From contig NZ_QMHO01000003.1 in the NCBI RefSeq assembly GCF_003313505.1, forward strand, positions 1 to 64,000: 64,000 nucleotides of DNA, given 5' to 3'. The notes under the pieces were generated by a model, which did no database searches, was not told where the DNA came from, and saw only the letters and a program-made list of their open reading frames with translations. This document shows, piece by piece, positions 56,371 through 63,861 of the stretch (position 1 is its first letter; each line of letters begins with the position of its first letter). Source of the stretch: Pedobacter nanyangensis (GTDB taxonomy: Bacteria > Bacteroidota > Bacteroidia > Sphingobacteriales > Sphingobacteriaceae). A program made the position numbers and the translations under genes.

Positions 56371-56830
56371 CTTCATTAGAGATATCTGTACCAAGCTTTA
56401 CGGGGTATACCTCTACTTTACTACTACATTTGGACCCATATAGTATAATGATTTGGGCTTTTCCATTGAATATAAGTGTAAAAAAGCCTTGATTTTCAAG
56501 CTTTTTAGTAAATTGATTTAGTGTATAATATTTTCCACTATTAATAAAATTCTTTTCGTCTTTAATAAATGTTGACCATTCATTTATTCCACTCTTTTTA
56601 GGAGATAAATAGTAAAAATAAATATGATCTCTTTTGTGCCCGTGGAGTTGCCAGTCAATCTTGAAAAAAAAGCTGACTCTATTCTGATTCTCAAAGTTTG
56701 AAAGGAATTTACTGCTTATATCTTCAATATTTGTTCTGATATAAATAGTATCTAGTTTTTCATTTTGAGCATACAGTTCAAAGCGAGTGAATAAAATCAA
56801 TGCAAAAGTTATAAACAGATAATTTTTCAT
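56327..56830 (-). CDS. S-family small exported protein, copy 2, with altered C-terminus
   Basis: A 167-residue protein from ATG 56830 (MKNYLFITFAL); the longer frame starts with GTG inside the preceding pseudogene. The signal peptide ends at ELYAQ. The mature part keeps the family core (KLDTIYIRTN, QLHGHKRD, YTLNQFTKKL, FNGKAQIIILYGSKCSSKVE, VYPVKLGTDISNEG). The first Cys of the family is absent. Where relatives stop after SSEG, this one reads on for 14 residues (RWFLAANFCSKSM) into an L remnant, so its stop was lost or joined. Confidence 0.68.
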   Translation of the reverse strand: MKNYLFITFALILFTRFELYAQNEKLDTIYIRTNIEDISSKFLSNFENQNRVSFFFKIDWQLHGHKRDHIYFYYLSPKKSGINEWSTFIKDEKNFINSGKYYTLNQFTKKLENQGFFTLIFNGKAQIIILYGSKCSSKVEVYPVKLGTDISNEGRWFLAANFCSKSM

Positions 56831-56852
56831 AAGCGTAAAATAAAAGAATACA

Positions 56853-57317
56853 TTATCCTTCACTGGATAAGTCTGATCCCACTTTTACGGGAAACATTTC
56901 AAATCTAGTAGAGCACTTTTCTCCATAAAGCATAATAATTTGAACTTTTCCATTTGCTATTGGTGCTAAAAAATTGTTATTTCTTAACTCCTTAGTAAAC
57001 TGATCAAGGGTATAAACATTTTTTGCTAAACTTATCAGATTCTATAGGATTATGAACCCAGGTCATTTTTTCATCAGGGGATAAATAATATAAAAAAACA
57101 TATCTTTTTTATATCCGTGAATTTCCCCGTCTACTTTAAAAAAGAATCCGATTGACAATTTATTTGTAGTACGAGATACTGTATAGAACTTATTAATTAA
57201 GTTCTCTTGATAACATATAACATATGTAGTATCTGTTTTTTTTGACGGCTGTGCAAAAAGACCAGTCGCACATATTGTTAAAATGCAGGTAAAAAGAAAT
57301 ATTTTTTTCATGTTCAT
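56853..57317 (-). pseudogene. S-family gene broken by two frameshifts
   Basis: The first part (to 57063) encodes a signal peptide and TYVICYQENLINKFYTVSR up to HGYKKDMFFY, then goes out of frame at a run of seven T near 57095. The middle frame reads YYLSPDEKMTWVHNPIESDK. A second shift near 57035 leads to KNVYTLDQFTKELRNNNFLA, NGKVQIIMLYGEKC and finally GSDLSSEG before TAA at 56855-56853. All parts align with the intact S proteins in order, so this is one damaged gene. Both changes lie at or near homopolymers; sequencing error is possible. Confidence 0.8.
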
Positions 57318-57358
57318 CTTTATTGTACCAACATAAAACTTTCTATCCTAAGTCAAAC

Positions 57359-57958
57359 TCATTTTAAGTATGTCTCAAATAAATAATAGAGTCCAACAGC
57401 CGTCTTTCTGCTAAAATTACCTGGACAAATCTTTTCATACAAAAACGCAGATTCATACTCGAGTAATTTTATTTCCTTTTTTGTAATTAAATAAATAATA
57501 AGTTTATCTGGATGAGTAGAAACTGTATATTTTTTCTCACAATTAGGTGCCCTGTTATCTACAACAACTTTCCAGATATCCATTGTTTCTTTTCTTTTCC
57601 AAAAACTCCTCAAAGTGTCCACAGGTAAATTAACAATAGTAAAATAAGGATTAATGTCTGCCGCACTTCCGAAATACTTATACTTCTCCAATGAAATTAA
57701 AGCACCTAACCTCTTAGGCATCAAAACTTTAAGATTATTCTGTATTGCATCATATTTAAAAGTGTTTATGGTGTCTCCCGTTTTGGTTAGTAATCCATAA
57801 CGATGCGGGTCATAAGAAGCCGTTGGATATTCAATTATTATTGTACTATCGGCATTTTTCTGAAAAAACAAATGCAATGGGGTAACTCCATTTGATTGTC
57901 CAAATACTTGAAGATGAACAAAAATTAATGTAAAACACACTACTATTTTCTTTTTCAT
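57359..57958 (-). CDS. exported protein of unknown function in the island
   Basis: A 199-residue protein with a clear Sec signal peptide (MKKKIVVCFTLIFVHLQVFG, cleaved after GQ). The mature part has no recognised domain. It includes YFTIVNLPVDTLRSFWKRKE and NRAPNCEKKYTVSTHPDKL, with two Cys, and a mostly helical end (LLEYESAFLYEKICPG). It is not a member of the S family. It lies directly after an L remnant, at the place an S gene would take, so it may be an alternative partner gene. AT-rich like its neighbours. Confidence 0.7.
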   Translation of the reverse strand: MKKKIVVCFTLIFVHLQVFGQSNGVTPLHLFFQKNADSTIIIEYPTASYDPHRYGLLTKTGDTINTFKYDAIQNNLKVLMPKRLGALISLEKYKYFGSAADINPYFTIVNLPVDTLRSFWKRKETMDIWKVVVDNRAPNCEKKYTVSTHPDKLIIYLITKKEIKLLEYESAFLYEKICPGNFSRKTAVGLYYLFETYLK

Positions 57959-57990
57959 GGCAATTAGAATAGTTTTTAAAATATTATATA

Positions 57991-58290
57991 TTAATTACAT
58001 GGAATAATACTATCTACTTGGATTACCGAATTTAAAGTAACATATACGGTGTTAATAGCAGTAGGAGTACCAAAAAAGTCAACCATTTTAACACTTCCAT
58101 CTATATTTTTAATAACTTTTTGCTGATAATATTGTGTTTCATGTAATCCCTCATATGCCAAACCTTCAAAATGATAATCGCTAAATTGGCTATGATTTGA
58201 ATTGTTTACCTCTGAAATACTTTTTAATCATCTTATATTACTTCAAAGTGCTGCATTATAAAACTATGGTTTGACTTTACAGGCTTAGAT
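57991..58290 (-). pseudogene. 3' remnant of a second L lipoprotein gene
   Basis: The minus strand encodes KPVKSNHSFIMQHFEVI, then stop codons and one frame change, then YHFEGLAYEGLHETQYYQQK and VIKNIDGSVKMVDFFG, ending VIQVDSIIPCN and TAA (57993-57991). It aligns with residues of about 378-478 of the intact L protein (for example FHFDALAYQGLTDTSYY). Only the last 100 codons remain. Bases 58097-58320 are nearly identical to 55565-55788. Confidence 0.8.
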
Positions 58291-58320
58291 AGCCTTTGCT
58301 CGTTTTATACGTATTGCAAA

Positions 58321-58794
58321 CTAACCTTCACTAGACAAATTCGTAATTACTTCTACAGGATATACCTCTACCTTATTAAGACAACTTGCCCCATATAGCA
58401 TTATAATTTGAACTTTTCCATTAAATATTGGCACTAGAAATTTCTCTTCATTTAAAGCCTTGGTAAACTGTTCTAAAGTATAAAGATTTTTAAAACGTCG
58501 TATCGCAATTGTATCTATGATTTTAACAAAAAAATTACTGGCGGGCTCATAATGTTCTGATTTTGAATTAAACTCAAACTCAAAAGTTTTCTTTTTATAA
58601 CCATATAGTTCCCAATCTACTTTAAATGAAAAAACGGTATAAAAGCTATCTTTCGTAGGAGACATAAAGTGATATTTTGAATGCAGCTTATCTTGTTGAC
58701 ATACCACATAAACTGTATCCAATTTATTTTTTTTCTGCGCTTTTACGTTATTTATATAAAAAAGCAGAAAAGTAATTATTAAGATATTTTTCAT
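58321..58794 (-). CDS. S-family small exported protein, copy next to the intact L gene
   Basis: A 157-residue protein from ATG 58794 (MKNILIITFLLFYINN); the frame opens at 58815, overlapping the L stop by 10 bases. The signal peptide ends at VKAQ. The mature part is KKNKLDTVYVVCQQ... through FSFKVDWELYGYKKKTF and TLEQFTKALNEEKFLVPIF, ending FNGKVQIIMLYGASCLNKVE and VYPVEVITNLSSEG. The tight junction with L suggests co-expression. No family is recognised. The protein would be periplasmic or surface-exposed. Confidence 0.78.
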   Translation of the reverse strand: MKNILIITFLLFYINNVKAQKKNKLDTVYVVCQQDKLHSKYHFMSPTKDSFYTVFSFKVDWELYGYKKKTFEFEFNSKSEHYEPASNFFVKIIDTIAIRRFKNLYTLEQFTKALNEEKFLVPIFNGKVQIIMLYGASCLNKVEVYPVEVITNLSSEG

Positions 58795-58805
58795 ATTTAA
58801 ATATA

Positions 58806-60242
58806 TTAATTGCATGACATATTTTCTTTTATCAAATCAATATAAAAACGATTATTTACATCCTCTAATAGCAGTTGATGGCCATTGACTTCCACAGTTT
58901 TCAGGCTGCCATCTGGGTTTTTAATTACATTATTTAGATAATATGATGTATCGGTTAAACCTTGATACGCAAGCGCATCGAAATGAAAATTATTATAATC
59001 GGCATGATTGGGATTATAAGTCAAAGAAAAACTTTTCAATCCATCTCGTATGATCTCAAAATTCCTTGCCATAAAGTTGTGATGCTCTGCTTTTAAAACT
59101 GGATTACCGCTAGTTTGTGCTTTCATACTTACATAATCCATCAATTCATTAAACGACATGTTACCCGGGTTCTTATCCCAAAGTGCAATAGCGCTAGCAC
59201 CAAAAAGTTCATAAGTTTTCTGCAATAAATTGGCATGAAAAGCCTCATGCAGCAATGTCTTTACCCAATCCATTTGATAACCTTCGTTAATTCTATTTCT
59301 ATTAAGCACCATATTATATTTGGTTGGGTTATTCGGGTCTTCACTCGTTTCTCCCCACGAAGTAGGCTTAGTGGTTCCAATCTTAAAAATCACGTCAAAA
59401 CCTTTGCCCTTAAAAGCATTTAAAAGCGCCGTAAATTCTGGGTTGGGGTTATTGTTGTCTAAACCTAGCAGCTTTCTTAGCAGGCAGTTTATTTTCGGAT
59501 TATTAATTACCGATGTATCAAGCTGTATGGTATTTGGGCAAGCTGTTATGCCCGTAGTTCCCCCAATGCACCCACAATCTGACAGGTAAGCACCTCCAGC
59601 CAACATTCCGGCACAATCTACCGGCCCGCCAAGGTCTGGTTCGGGATATGAATTGGGATCACTAAAACATGAAGTATAAAGAAATCTTGAGGTACTTCCT
59701 ATTACATCGCCCCATGAATTATAATAAGTAGTAACCAGGTACCAATCTGTACATCCGGCGCTCATTAAATTCTTATTTCTACTTCTTTTACTTTGATCAT
59801 TGGAAACCTTCAATCCTTCGTTGTAAACAGTCATCAAATCACTATCAGAAATATGATCTTCAAAATAACGCTTCTTTGCATTCCAAGCGATATGACTGGT
59901 GTAAGCTCCCTCTTTGCTTCTATATATAAAGAGCATGTAACTGCCGCCCATCTGACCTTTCCCAATCTTCATGGTTGCCACTGCACAAACAATATCTTTT
60001 CCAGCACTATCCTTAAAGGATTTAGCCGTCATCCAGTCTATTTCCTGGTCAATAGGCTGGCTTGTGCCATTTCCTGATCGAAGCTGAACCTTATCAATGG
60101 TATTAAGATACCAAGTCTTCGCATTTTCTATCGGATTTTCAACACGATCGGTCTTTTTACAAGAATTTACCAGCAATAAAGTAGTGGAAAAAACTAATAA
60201 GACTAGCGTTATTTTTGTAGATATAGTAGAATTTTTGAGCAT
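58806..60242 (-). CDS. intact L lipoprotein with HExxH zincin-like domain
   Basis: A 478-residue predicted lipoprotein. The signal peptide ends in a lipobox at Cys28 (LLVNSCKK). The N-terminal half has no known domain; a Cys-rich stretch (GPVDCAGMLAG, SDCGCIGGTTGITAC) lies at 207-235. The C-terminal half has LLHEAFHANL with His332-Glu333-x-x-His336, typical of zinc metallopeptidases, and EHHNF (386-390) that could give a third ligand. FHFDALAYQGLTDTSYY (419-435) and the last residues are the part found in the orphan remnants. Function is not known; a surface metalloprotease is an inference. Confidence 0.75.
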   Translation of the reverse strand: MLKNSTISTKITLVLLVFSTTLLLVNSCKKTDRVENPIENAKTWYLNTIDKVQLRSGNGTSQPIDQEIDWMTAKSFKDSAGKDIVCAVATMKIGKGQMGGSYMLFIYRSKEGAYTSHIAWNAKKRYFEDHISDSDLMTVYNEGLKVSNDQSKRSRNKNLMSAGCTDWYLVTTYYNSWGDVIGSTSRFLYTSCFSDPNSYPEPDLGGPVDCAGMLAGGAYLSDCGCIGGTTGITACPNTIQLDTSVINNPKINCLLRKLLGLDNNNPNPEFTALLNAFKGKGFDVIFKIGTTKPTSWGETSEDPNNPTKYNMVLNRNRINEGYQMDWVKTLLHEAFHANLLQKTYELFGASAIALWDKNPGNMSFNELMDYVSMKAQTSGNPVLKAEHHNFMARNFEIIRDGLKSFSLTYNPNHADYNNFHFDALAYQGLTDTSYYLNNVIKNPDGSLKTVEVNGHQLLLEDVNNRFYIDLIKENMSCN

Positions 60243-60262
60243 ATGTTTTTATAGATAGATAC

Positions 60263-60294
60263 TAAATATAAAAAATTAAATCCCAAGAAACCAA
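60263..60294 (-). promoter_or_regulatory. weak promoter candidate for the island
   Basis: On the minus strand TTG (60294-60292) is 21 bases from TATATTTA (60270-60263), 21 bases before the L start. It would give the island its own transcription, separate from nusG. Confidence 0.3.
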
Positions 60295-60433
60295 CAAAAT
60301 AAAATATTTAACCTACACTGAATACGCTAATAAGGAATATGACAAGCAAGCGTACGTCCGAAATAAATAAACTGACATGCAAAAAGAACCTTAGAGAAGT
60401 GCCTGTATAAAGGTTCTATTACAGAATTGTAAG

Positions 60434-60471
60434 GCAAAAAAAAACCTCCAATAAATATTGGAGGTTTTTTA
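60434..60471 (-). terminator. nusG terminator
   Basis: AACCTCCAATA and TATTGGAGGTT form an 11-bp stem with a 2-3 base centre, flanked by A-run and T-run, so it works on either strand. It lies 17-50 bases after nusG and ends the tuf-secE-nusG transcript before the island. Confidence 0.88.
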
Positions 60472-60487
60472 TATCATCAGAAATATA

Positions 60488-61030
60488 TTATTCTTTTTCT
60501 ACTTGCATATAGTTAAGTTCAAGCGGCGTTTTACGTCCAAAAATCTTAACCATTACTTTTAGTTTTTTCTTCTCTTCGTTAACTTCCTCAATCACTCCGG
60601 TGAAACCGTTGAAAGGTCCATCCATTACTTTTACGTTCTCTCCAACATAGTAAGCAATGTTCATGGTTTCGCTTTGCTGGCTCATCTCATCAACCTTACC
60701 TAAAATACGGTTAACTTCGGCCTGCCTCATTGGGATAGGGTTACCAGCTTTATCACCTAAGAAACCTATTACACTGTTGATGCCCTTGATGACGTGTTCC
60801 AACTCACCGTCCAAAGCTGCTTCGATCAAAACATAGCCTGGGTAGTAGTTGCGCTCCTTGGCAATTTTCTTACCATCCTTCATCTGATAGTACTTCTCTG
60901 TTGGGATCAATACTTGCGGAACTAGATGGGAAACTCCTAAACGGCTAATCTCAGAATCGATATACTGTTTTACTTTCTTCTCTTTACCACTTACCGCTCT
61001 AACAACGTACCATTTTAGCTGATCGTTCAT
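60488..61030 (-). CDS. nusG: transcription elongation/antitermination factor NusG
   Basis: A 180-residue Nus[21 protein letters not shown] opens the NGN domain, which binds RNA polymerase; [15 protein letters not shown] is conserved in it. The C-terminal KOW domain shows [21 protein letters not shown]. It links polymerase to ribosomes or Rho. It is next to secE (13 bases), but rplK, its usual neighbour, is 5.2 kb away. Confidence 0.97.
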   Translation of the reverse strand: MNDQLKWYVVRAVSGKEKKVKQYIDSEISRLGVSHLVPQVLIPTEKYYQMKDGKKIAKERNYYPGYVLIEAALDGELEHVIKGINSVIGFLGDKAGNPIPMRQAEVNRILGKVDEMSQQSETMNIAYYVGENVKVMDGPFNGFTGVIEEVNEEKKKLKVMVKIFGRKTPLELNYMQVEKE

Positions 61031-61043
61031 CTAATATTCTATT

Positions 61044-61235
61044 TTAAAGTGAATTGTAAAAAGTTTCAAGAACAAAATTGGCTCCTTTATCCATAGCCAA
61101 AATAACTAGGGAAATGATTGCCGATGCTACTAGCACCAACACTGCCGAGTTTTGCAAATCACCCCAAGTAGGCCAAGTTACCTTTTGGGTCATTTCTTCG
61201 TACGATTCTTTTATAAACTGAACTAGCTTAGCCAT
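61044..61235 (-). CDS. secE: preprotein translocase subunit SecE
   Basis: A 63-residue, single-span SecE of the short bacterial type. FIKESYEEMTQKVTWPTWGD is the conserved amphipathic cytosolic segment before the helix (SAVLVLVASAIISLVILAMD). It clamps SecY. It is between tRNA-Trp and nusG. An inverted repeat (AATGAGTGAATG at 61265, complement at 61308) lies upstream. Confidence 0.96.
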   Translation of the reverse strand: MAKLVQFIKESYEEMTQKVTWPTWGDLQNSAVLVLVASAIISLVILAMDKGANFVLETFYNSL

Positions 61236-61338
61236 ATTTAAAGTGTTGAATGTTTTAATGACTAAATGAGTGAATGATCATATCTGAAAGCAACTTTCAA
61301 ATCAACCATTCACTCATTCAAGTACTTCATTGTGATAT

Positions 61339-61412
61339 TGGCACGGGAACAAGGATTCGAACCCTGATCAAAGGTTTTGGAGACCTCTATTCTACCATTG
61401 AACTATTCCCGT
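61339..61412 (-). tRNA. tRNA-Trp (CCA anticodon)
   Basis: Cloverleaf: acceptor ACGGGAA/TTCCCGT, anticodon loop CTCCAAA with CCA, T-loop TTCGAAT, discriminator G, CCA end encoded at 61341-61339. It lies between tuf and secE, a common place for tRNA-Trp. Confidence 0.95.
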
Positions 61413-61417
61413 GGGTA

Positions 61418-61456
61418 AAAATTAGCTAATCAACGAATTTGCTGATTAGCTAATTT
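61418..61456 (-). terminator. inverted repeat between tuf and tRNA-Trp
   Basis: AAATTAGCTAATCA (61418-61431) and TGATTAGCTAATTT (61443-61456) form a perfect 14-bp AT-rich stem. It may be a weak terminator or processing site. Confidence 0.5.
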
Positions 61457-61476
61457 ATTTATGCTATAGCTATTAA

Positions 61477-62664
61477 TTAAGCTAAGATTTCAGTTACCTG
61501 ACCAGCACCTACTGTTCTACCACCTTCACGGATAGCGAAACGTAGACCTTTTTCCATTGCGATAGCGTTGATCAACTTTACAGTGATGGTTACGTTATCA
61601 CCTGGCATAACCATTTCAGTACCTTCAGCTAGTGAAATTTCACCAGTTACGTCTGTAGTACGGAAATAGAACTGAGGACGGTATTTGTTGAAGAATGGAG
61701 TGTGACGGCCACCTTCTGCTTTTGACAATACGTAAACCTCTGCTTTGAAATCAGTGTGAGGAGTTACTGAACCTGGTTTACAGATTACCATACCACGACG
61801 GATATCAGTTTTCTCAATACCACGTAACAATAAACCTACGTTATCACCAGCCTCACCGTAATCCAAGATTTTACGGAACATTTCCACACCAGTTACGGTT
61901 GATTTCAAGTTCTCAGCACCCATACCTAGGATCTCAACTGGATCACCAGAGTTGATTACACCACGCTCAATACGGCCAGTAGCAACAGTACCACGACCAG
62001 TGATTGAGAATACGTCTTCAACAGGCATCAAGAAAGGAAGATCTGTCAAACGTGGAGGGATTGGGATGTAGCTATCTACAGCTTCCATTAACTCCATGAT
62101 TTTAGCTACCCATTTCGGATCGCCGTTCAAACCACCTAGTGCAGAACCTTGGATAACTGGAATGTCATCACCTGGGAACTCATAGAATGATAATAACTCA
62201 CGAACTTCCATTTCAACAAGCTCTAACAACTCAGGGTCGTCAACCATGTCAACTTTGTTCATGAACACTACAAGTGCAGGTACACCTACTTGACGAGCCA
62301 AAAGAATGTGCTCACGAGTTTGAGGCATAGGGCCATCAGTTGCAGCTACTACGATGATAGCACCGTCCATTTGAGCAGCACCAGTAACCATGTTCTTCAC
62401 GTAATCCGCGTGACCTGGACAGTCAACGTGTGCATAGTGACGGTTAGCTGTTGAGTACTCAACGTGTGCAGTGTTGATAGTGATACCTCTTTCTTTTTCC
62501 TCTGGAGCAGAGTCAATTGAATCGAATGAACGTGCCTCAGATAAACCTGCATCAGCTAATACCTTAGTGATTGCTGCTGTCAAAGTTGTTTTACCGTGGT
62601 CAACGTGACCGATTGTACCGATGTTTAAGTGCGGCTTACTGCGGTCAAACTTTTCTTTTGCCAT
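61477..62664 (-). CDS. tuf: elongation factor Tu
   Basis: A 395-residue GTPase that brings aminoacyl-tRNA to the ribosome. G1 is GHVDHGKT, G2 the GITINTAH segment, G3 DCPGHADY, G4 NKVD, G5 GSAL. Domains 2 and 3 follow ([32 protein letters not shown]). It lies after four tRNA genes, the same arrangement as thrU-tyrU-glyT-thrT-tufB of E. coli. Confidence 0.98.
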   Translation of the reverse strand: MAKEKFDRSKPHLNIGTIGHVDHGKTTLTAAITKVLADAGLSEARSFDSIDSAPEEKERGITINTAHVEYSTANRHYAHVDCPGHADYVKNMVTGAAQMDGAIIVVAATDGPMPQTREHILLARQVGVPALVVFMNKVDMVDDPELLELVEMEVRELLSFYEFPGDDIPVIQGSALGGLNGDPKWVAKIMELMEAVDSYIPIPPRLTDLPFLMPVEDVFSITGRGTVATGRIERGVINSGDPVEILGMGAENLKSTVTGVEMFRKILDYGEAGDNVGLLLRGIEKTDIRRGMVICKPGSVTPHTDFKAEVYVLSKAEGGRHTPFFNKYRPQFYFRTTDVTGEISLAEGTEMVMPGDNVTITVKLINAIAMEKGLRFAIREGGRTVGAGQVTEILA

Positions 62665-62789
62665 TTTTTTATACTTATTAGTAGGTTAAAATTTTTTATT
62701 TAATTATTGCTTTGATACAATTTCAATACAAAAAACCTTGTTCTTTCTGTATTTTCAACAGACTAAACAAAGTTATTTAGTTGTTTTTG

Positions 62790-62861
<72 letters not shown>

Positions 62862-62941
62862 TTTTTAGTTCTCAGTAGCATAAACAGTTTTCAGTAAAAC
62901 TGCCAACTGCTAACCGCCAACTGCTCACTCTTTTTGTCAAG

Positions 62942-63014
62942 AGCGGAAGACGAGGTTCGAACTCGCGACCTATAGCTTGGAAGGCTATCGCTCTACCAAC
63001 TGAGCTACTTCCGC
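62942..63014 (-). tRNA. tRNA-Gly (TCC anticodon)
   Basis: Acceptor GCGGAAG/CTTCCGC, anticodon loop CTTCCAA with TCC, T-loop TTCGAAC. CCA is not encoded. Confidence 0.95.
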
Positions 63015-63060
63015 TTTTTGATTAGCTATTTATCAAATTAGTTAATTAGCTAATGAAATA

Positions 63061-63146
63061 TGGTGGGGAGAGAAGGATTCGAACCTTCGAAGTCTTGCGA
63101 CAACAGAGTTACAGTCTGTCCCATTTGGCCACTCTGGTATCTCCCC
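63061..63146 (-). tRNA. tRNA-Tyr (GTA anticodon)
   Basis: Acceptor GGGGAGA/TCTCCCC, anticodon loop CTGTAAC with GTA, long variable arm (class II tRNA), T-loop TTCGAAT, A73, CCA end encoded at 63063-63061. GUA is a substrate of Tgt, whose gene is in this window. Confidence 0.95.
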
Positions 63147-63184
63147 CCTTTTACTCCAAAATTTGACATCCTGAAATAAAAAAG

Positions 63185-63257
<73 letters not shown>

Positions 63258-63281
63258 TTTTATCTTTTTTTTAATGTGGCG

Positions 63282-63313
63282 CAAATATATAAAAATTTGT
63301 ATTCTTACCTAAA
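63282..63313 (-). promoter_or_regulatory. promoter of the tRNA-tuf-secE-nusG operon
   Basis: On the minus strand TTTA (63313-63310), 20 bases, TATATTTG (63289-63282): close to TTTG-N19-TAnnTTTG. Transcription would start near 63275, about 18 bases before tRNA-Thr. It lies in a 243-base gap that otherwise holds only the hpf terminator. Confidence 0.6.
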
Positions 63314-63438
63314 TGCGTTCACATTTTTTTTCTTTTTTTAATCTTTCACAGAACTAACATTTCACCCGGAGCAGCTACCCCGTTTCCGAAATGGAATGCA
63401 AATATACACGCATTATTGTTAGCTGCAAATATTTTTTG

Positions 63439-63470
63439 AAAAAAAATTGGCGGGAATTTCCCGCCAATTT
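63439..63470 (-). terminator. hpf intrinsic terminator
   Basis: TTGGCGGGAA and TTCCCGCCAA form a nearly perfect palindromic stem followed by eight T on the minus strand. It separates hpf from the tRNA operon. Confidence 0.92.
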
Positions 63471-63500
63471 CATGCATTTATATTATCGCAAAATATAGCT

Positions 63501-63848
63501 CTAATAATCAGCCACTTCTCCGTTGGCTAAAATTGTTTTGTGCTCACTTAATTTTGCTCTGGTTTTGTCTTTATGTTTAGTGATCTGTTTTTTTAGTGAT
63601 TCAATTGCGAGGTCTGTGGCTTCTTCAAATGTTTTGCACTGCTCTTTGGCAAACATTGTTCCGCCTGGTACAATAAGTTTTATCTCGCTTATCTTGTTGG
63701 CCTCGTCTTCCACGTTTTCTAGTTTTAAATATACTTCGCCACTTATGATCTGATCAAAAAATTGATCCAACTTATCTACTTTTTTCTGAATAAACTCCAA
63801 TAGCTTCTTGTCTGCATTAAAATGGATCGACTGCACTCTGATTTTCAT
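63501..63848 (-). CDS. hpf: short ribosome hibernation promoting factor (HPF/RaiA type)
   Basis: A 115-residue protein of the S30AE family that binds the decoding site of idle 30S subunits. MKIRVQSIHFNADKKLLEFI and KKVDKLDQFFDQII open the fold; VYLKLENV and LIVPGGTMFAKEQCKTFEEA follow; the end is Lys-rich. It lacks the C-terminal dimerisation domain of long HPF. A strong Shine-Dalgarno AGGAGG (63858-63853) lies 4 bases before the ATG, unusual in this phylum. It directly follows the XerC-like gene, 13 bases apart. Confidence 0.93.
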   Translation of the reverse strand: MKIRVQSIHFNADKKLLEFIQKKVDKLDQFFDQIISGEVYLKLENVEDEANKISEIKLIVPGGTMFAKEQCKTFEEATDLAIESLKKQITKHKDKTRAKLSEHKTILANGEVADY

Positions 63849-63861
63849 TTTTCCTCCTTTT

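Noticed and set aside
55440..60290. Island considered as a phage or transposon
   Set aside because: No integrase, transposase, terminal inverted repeats or target duplication was found; the only repeats are internal duplications.
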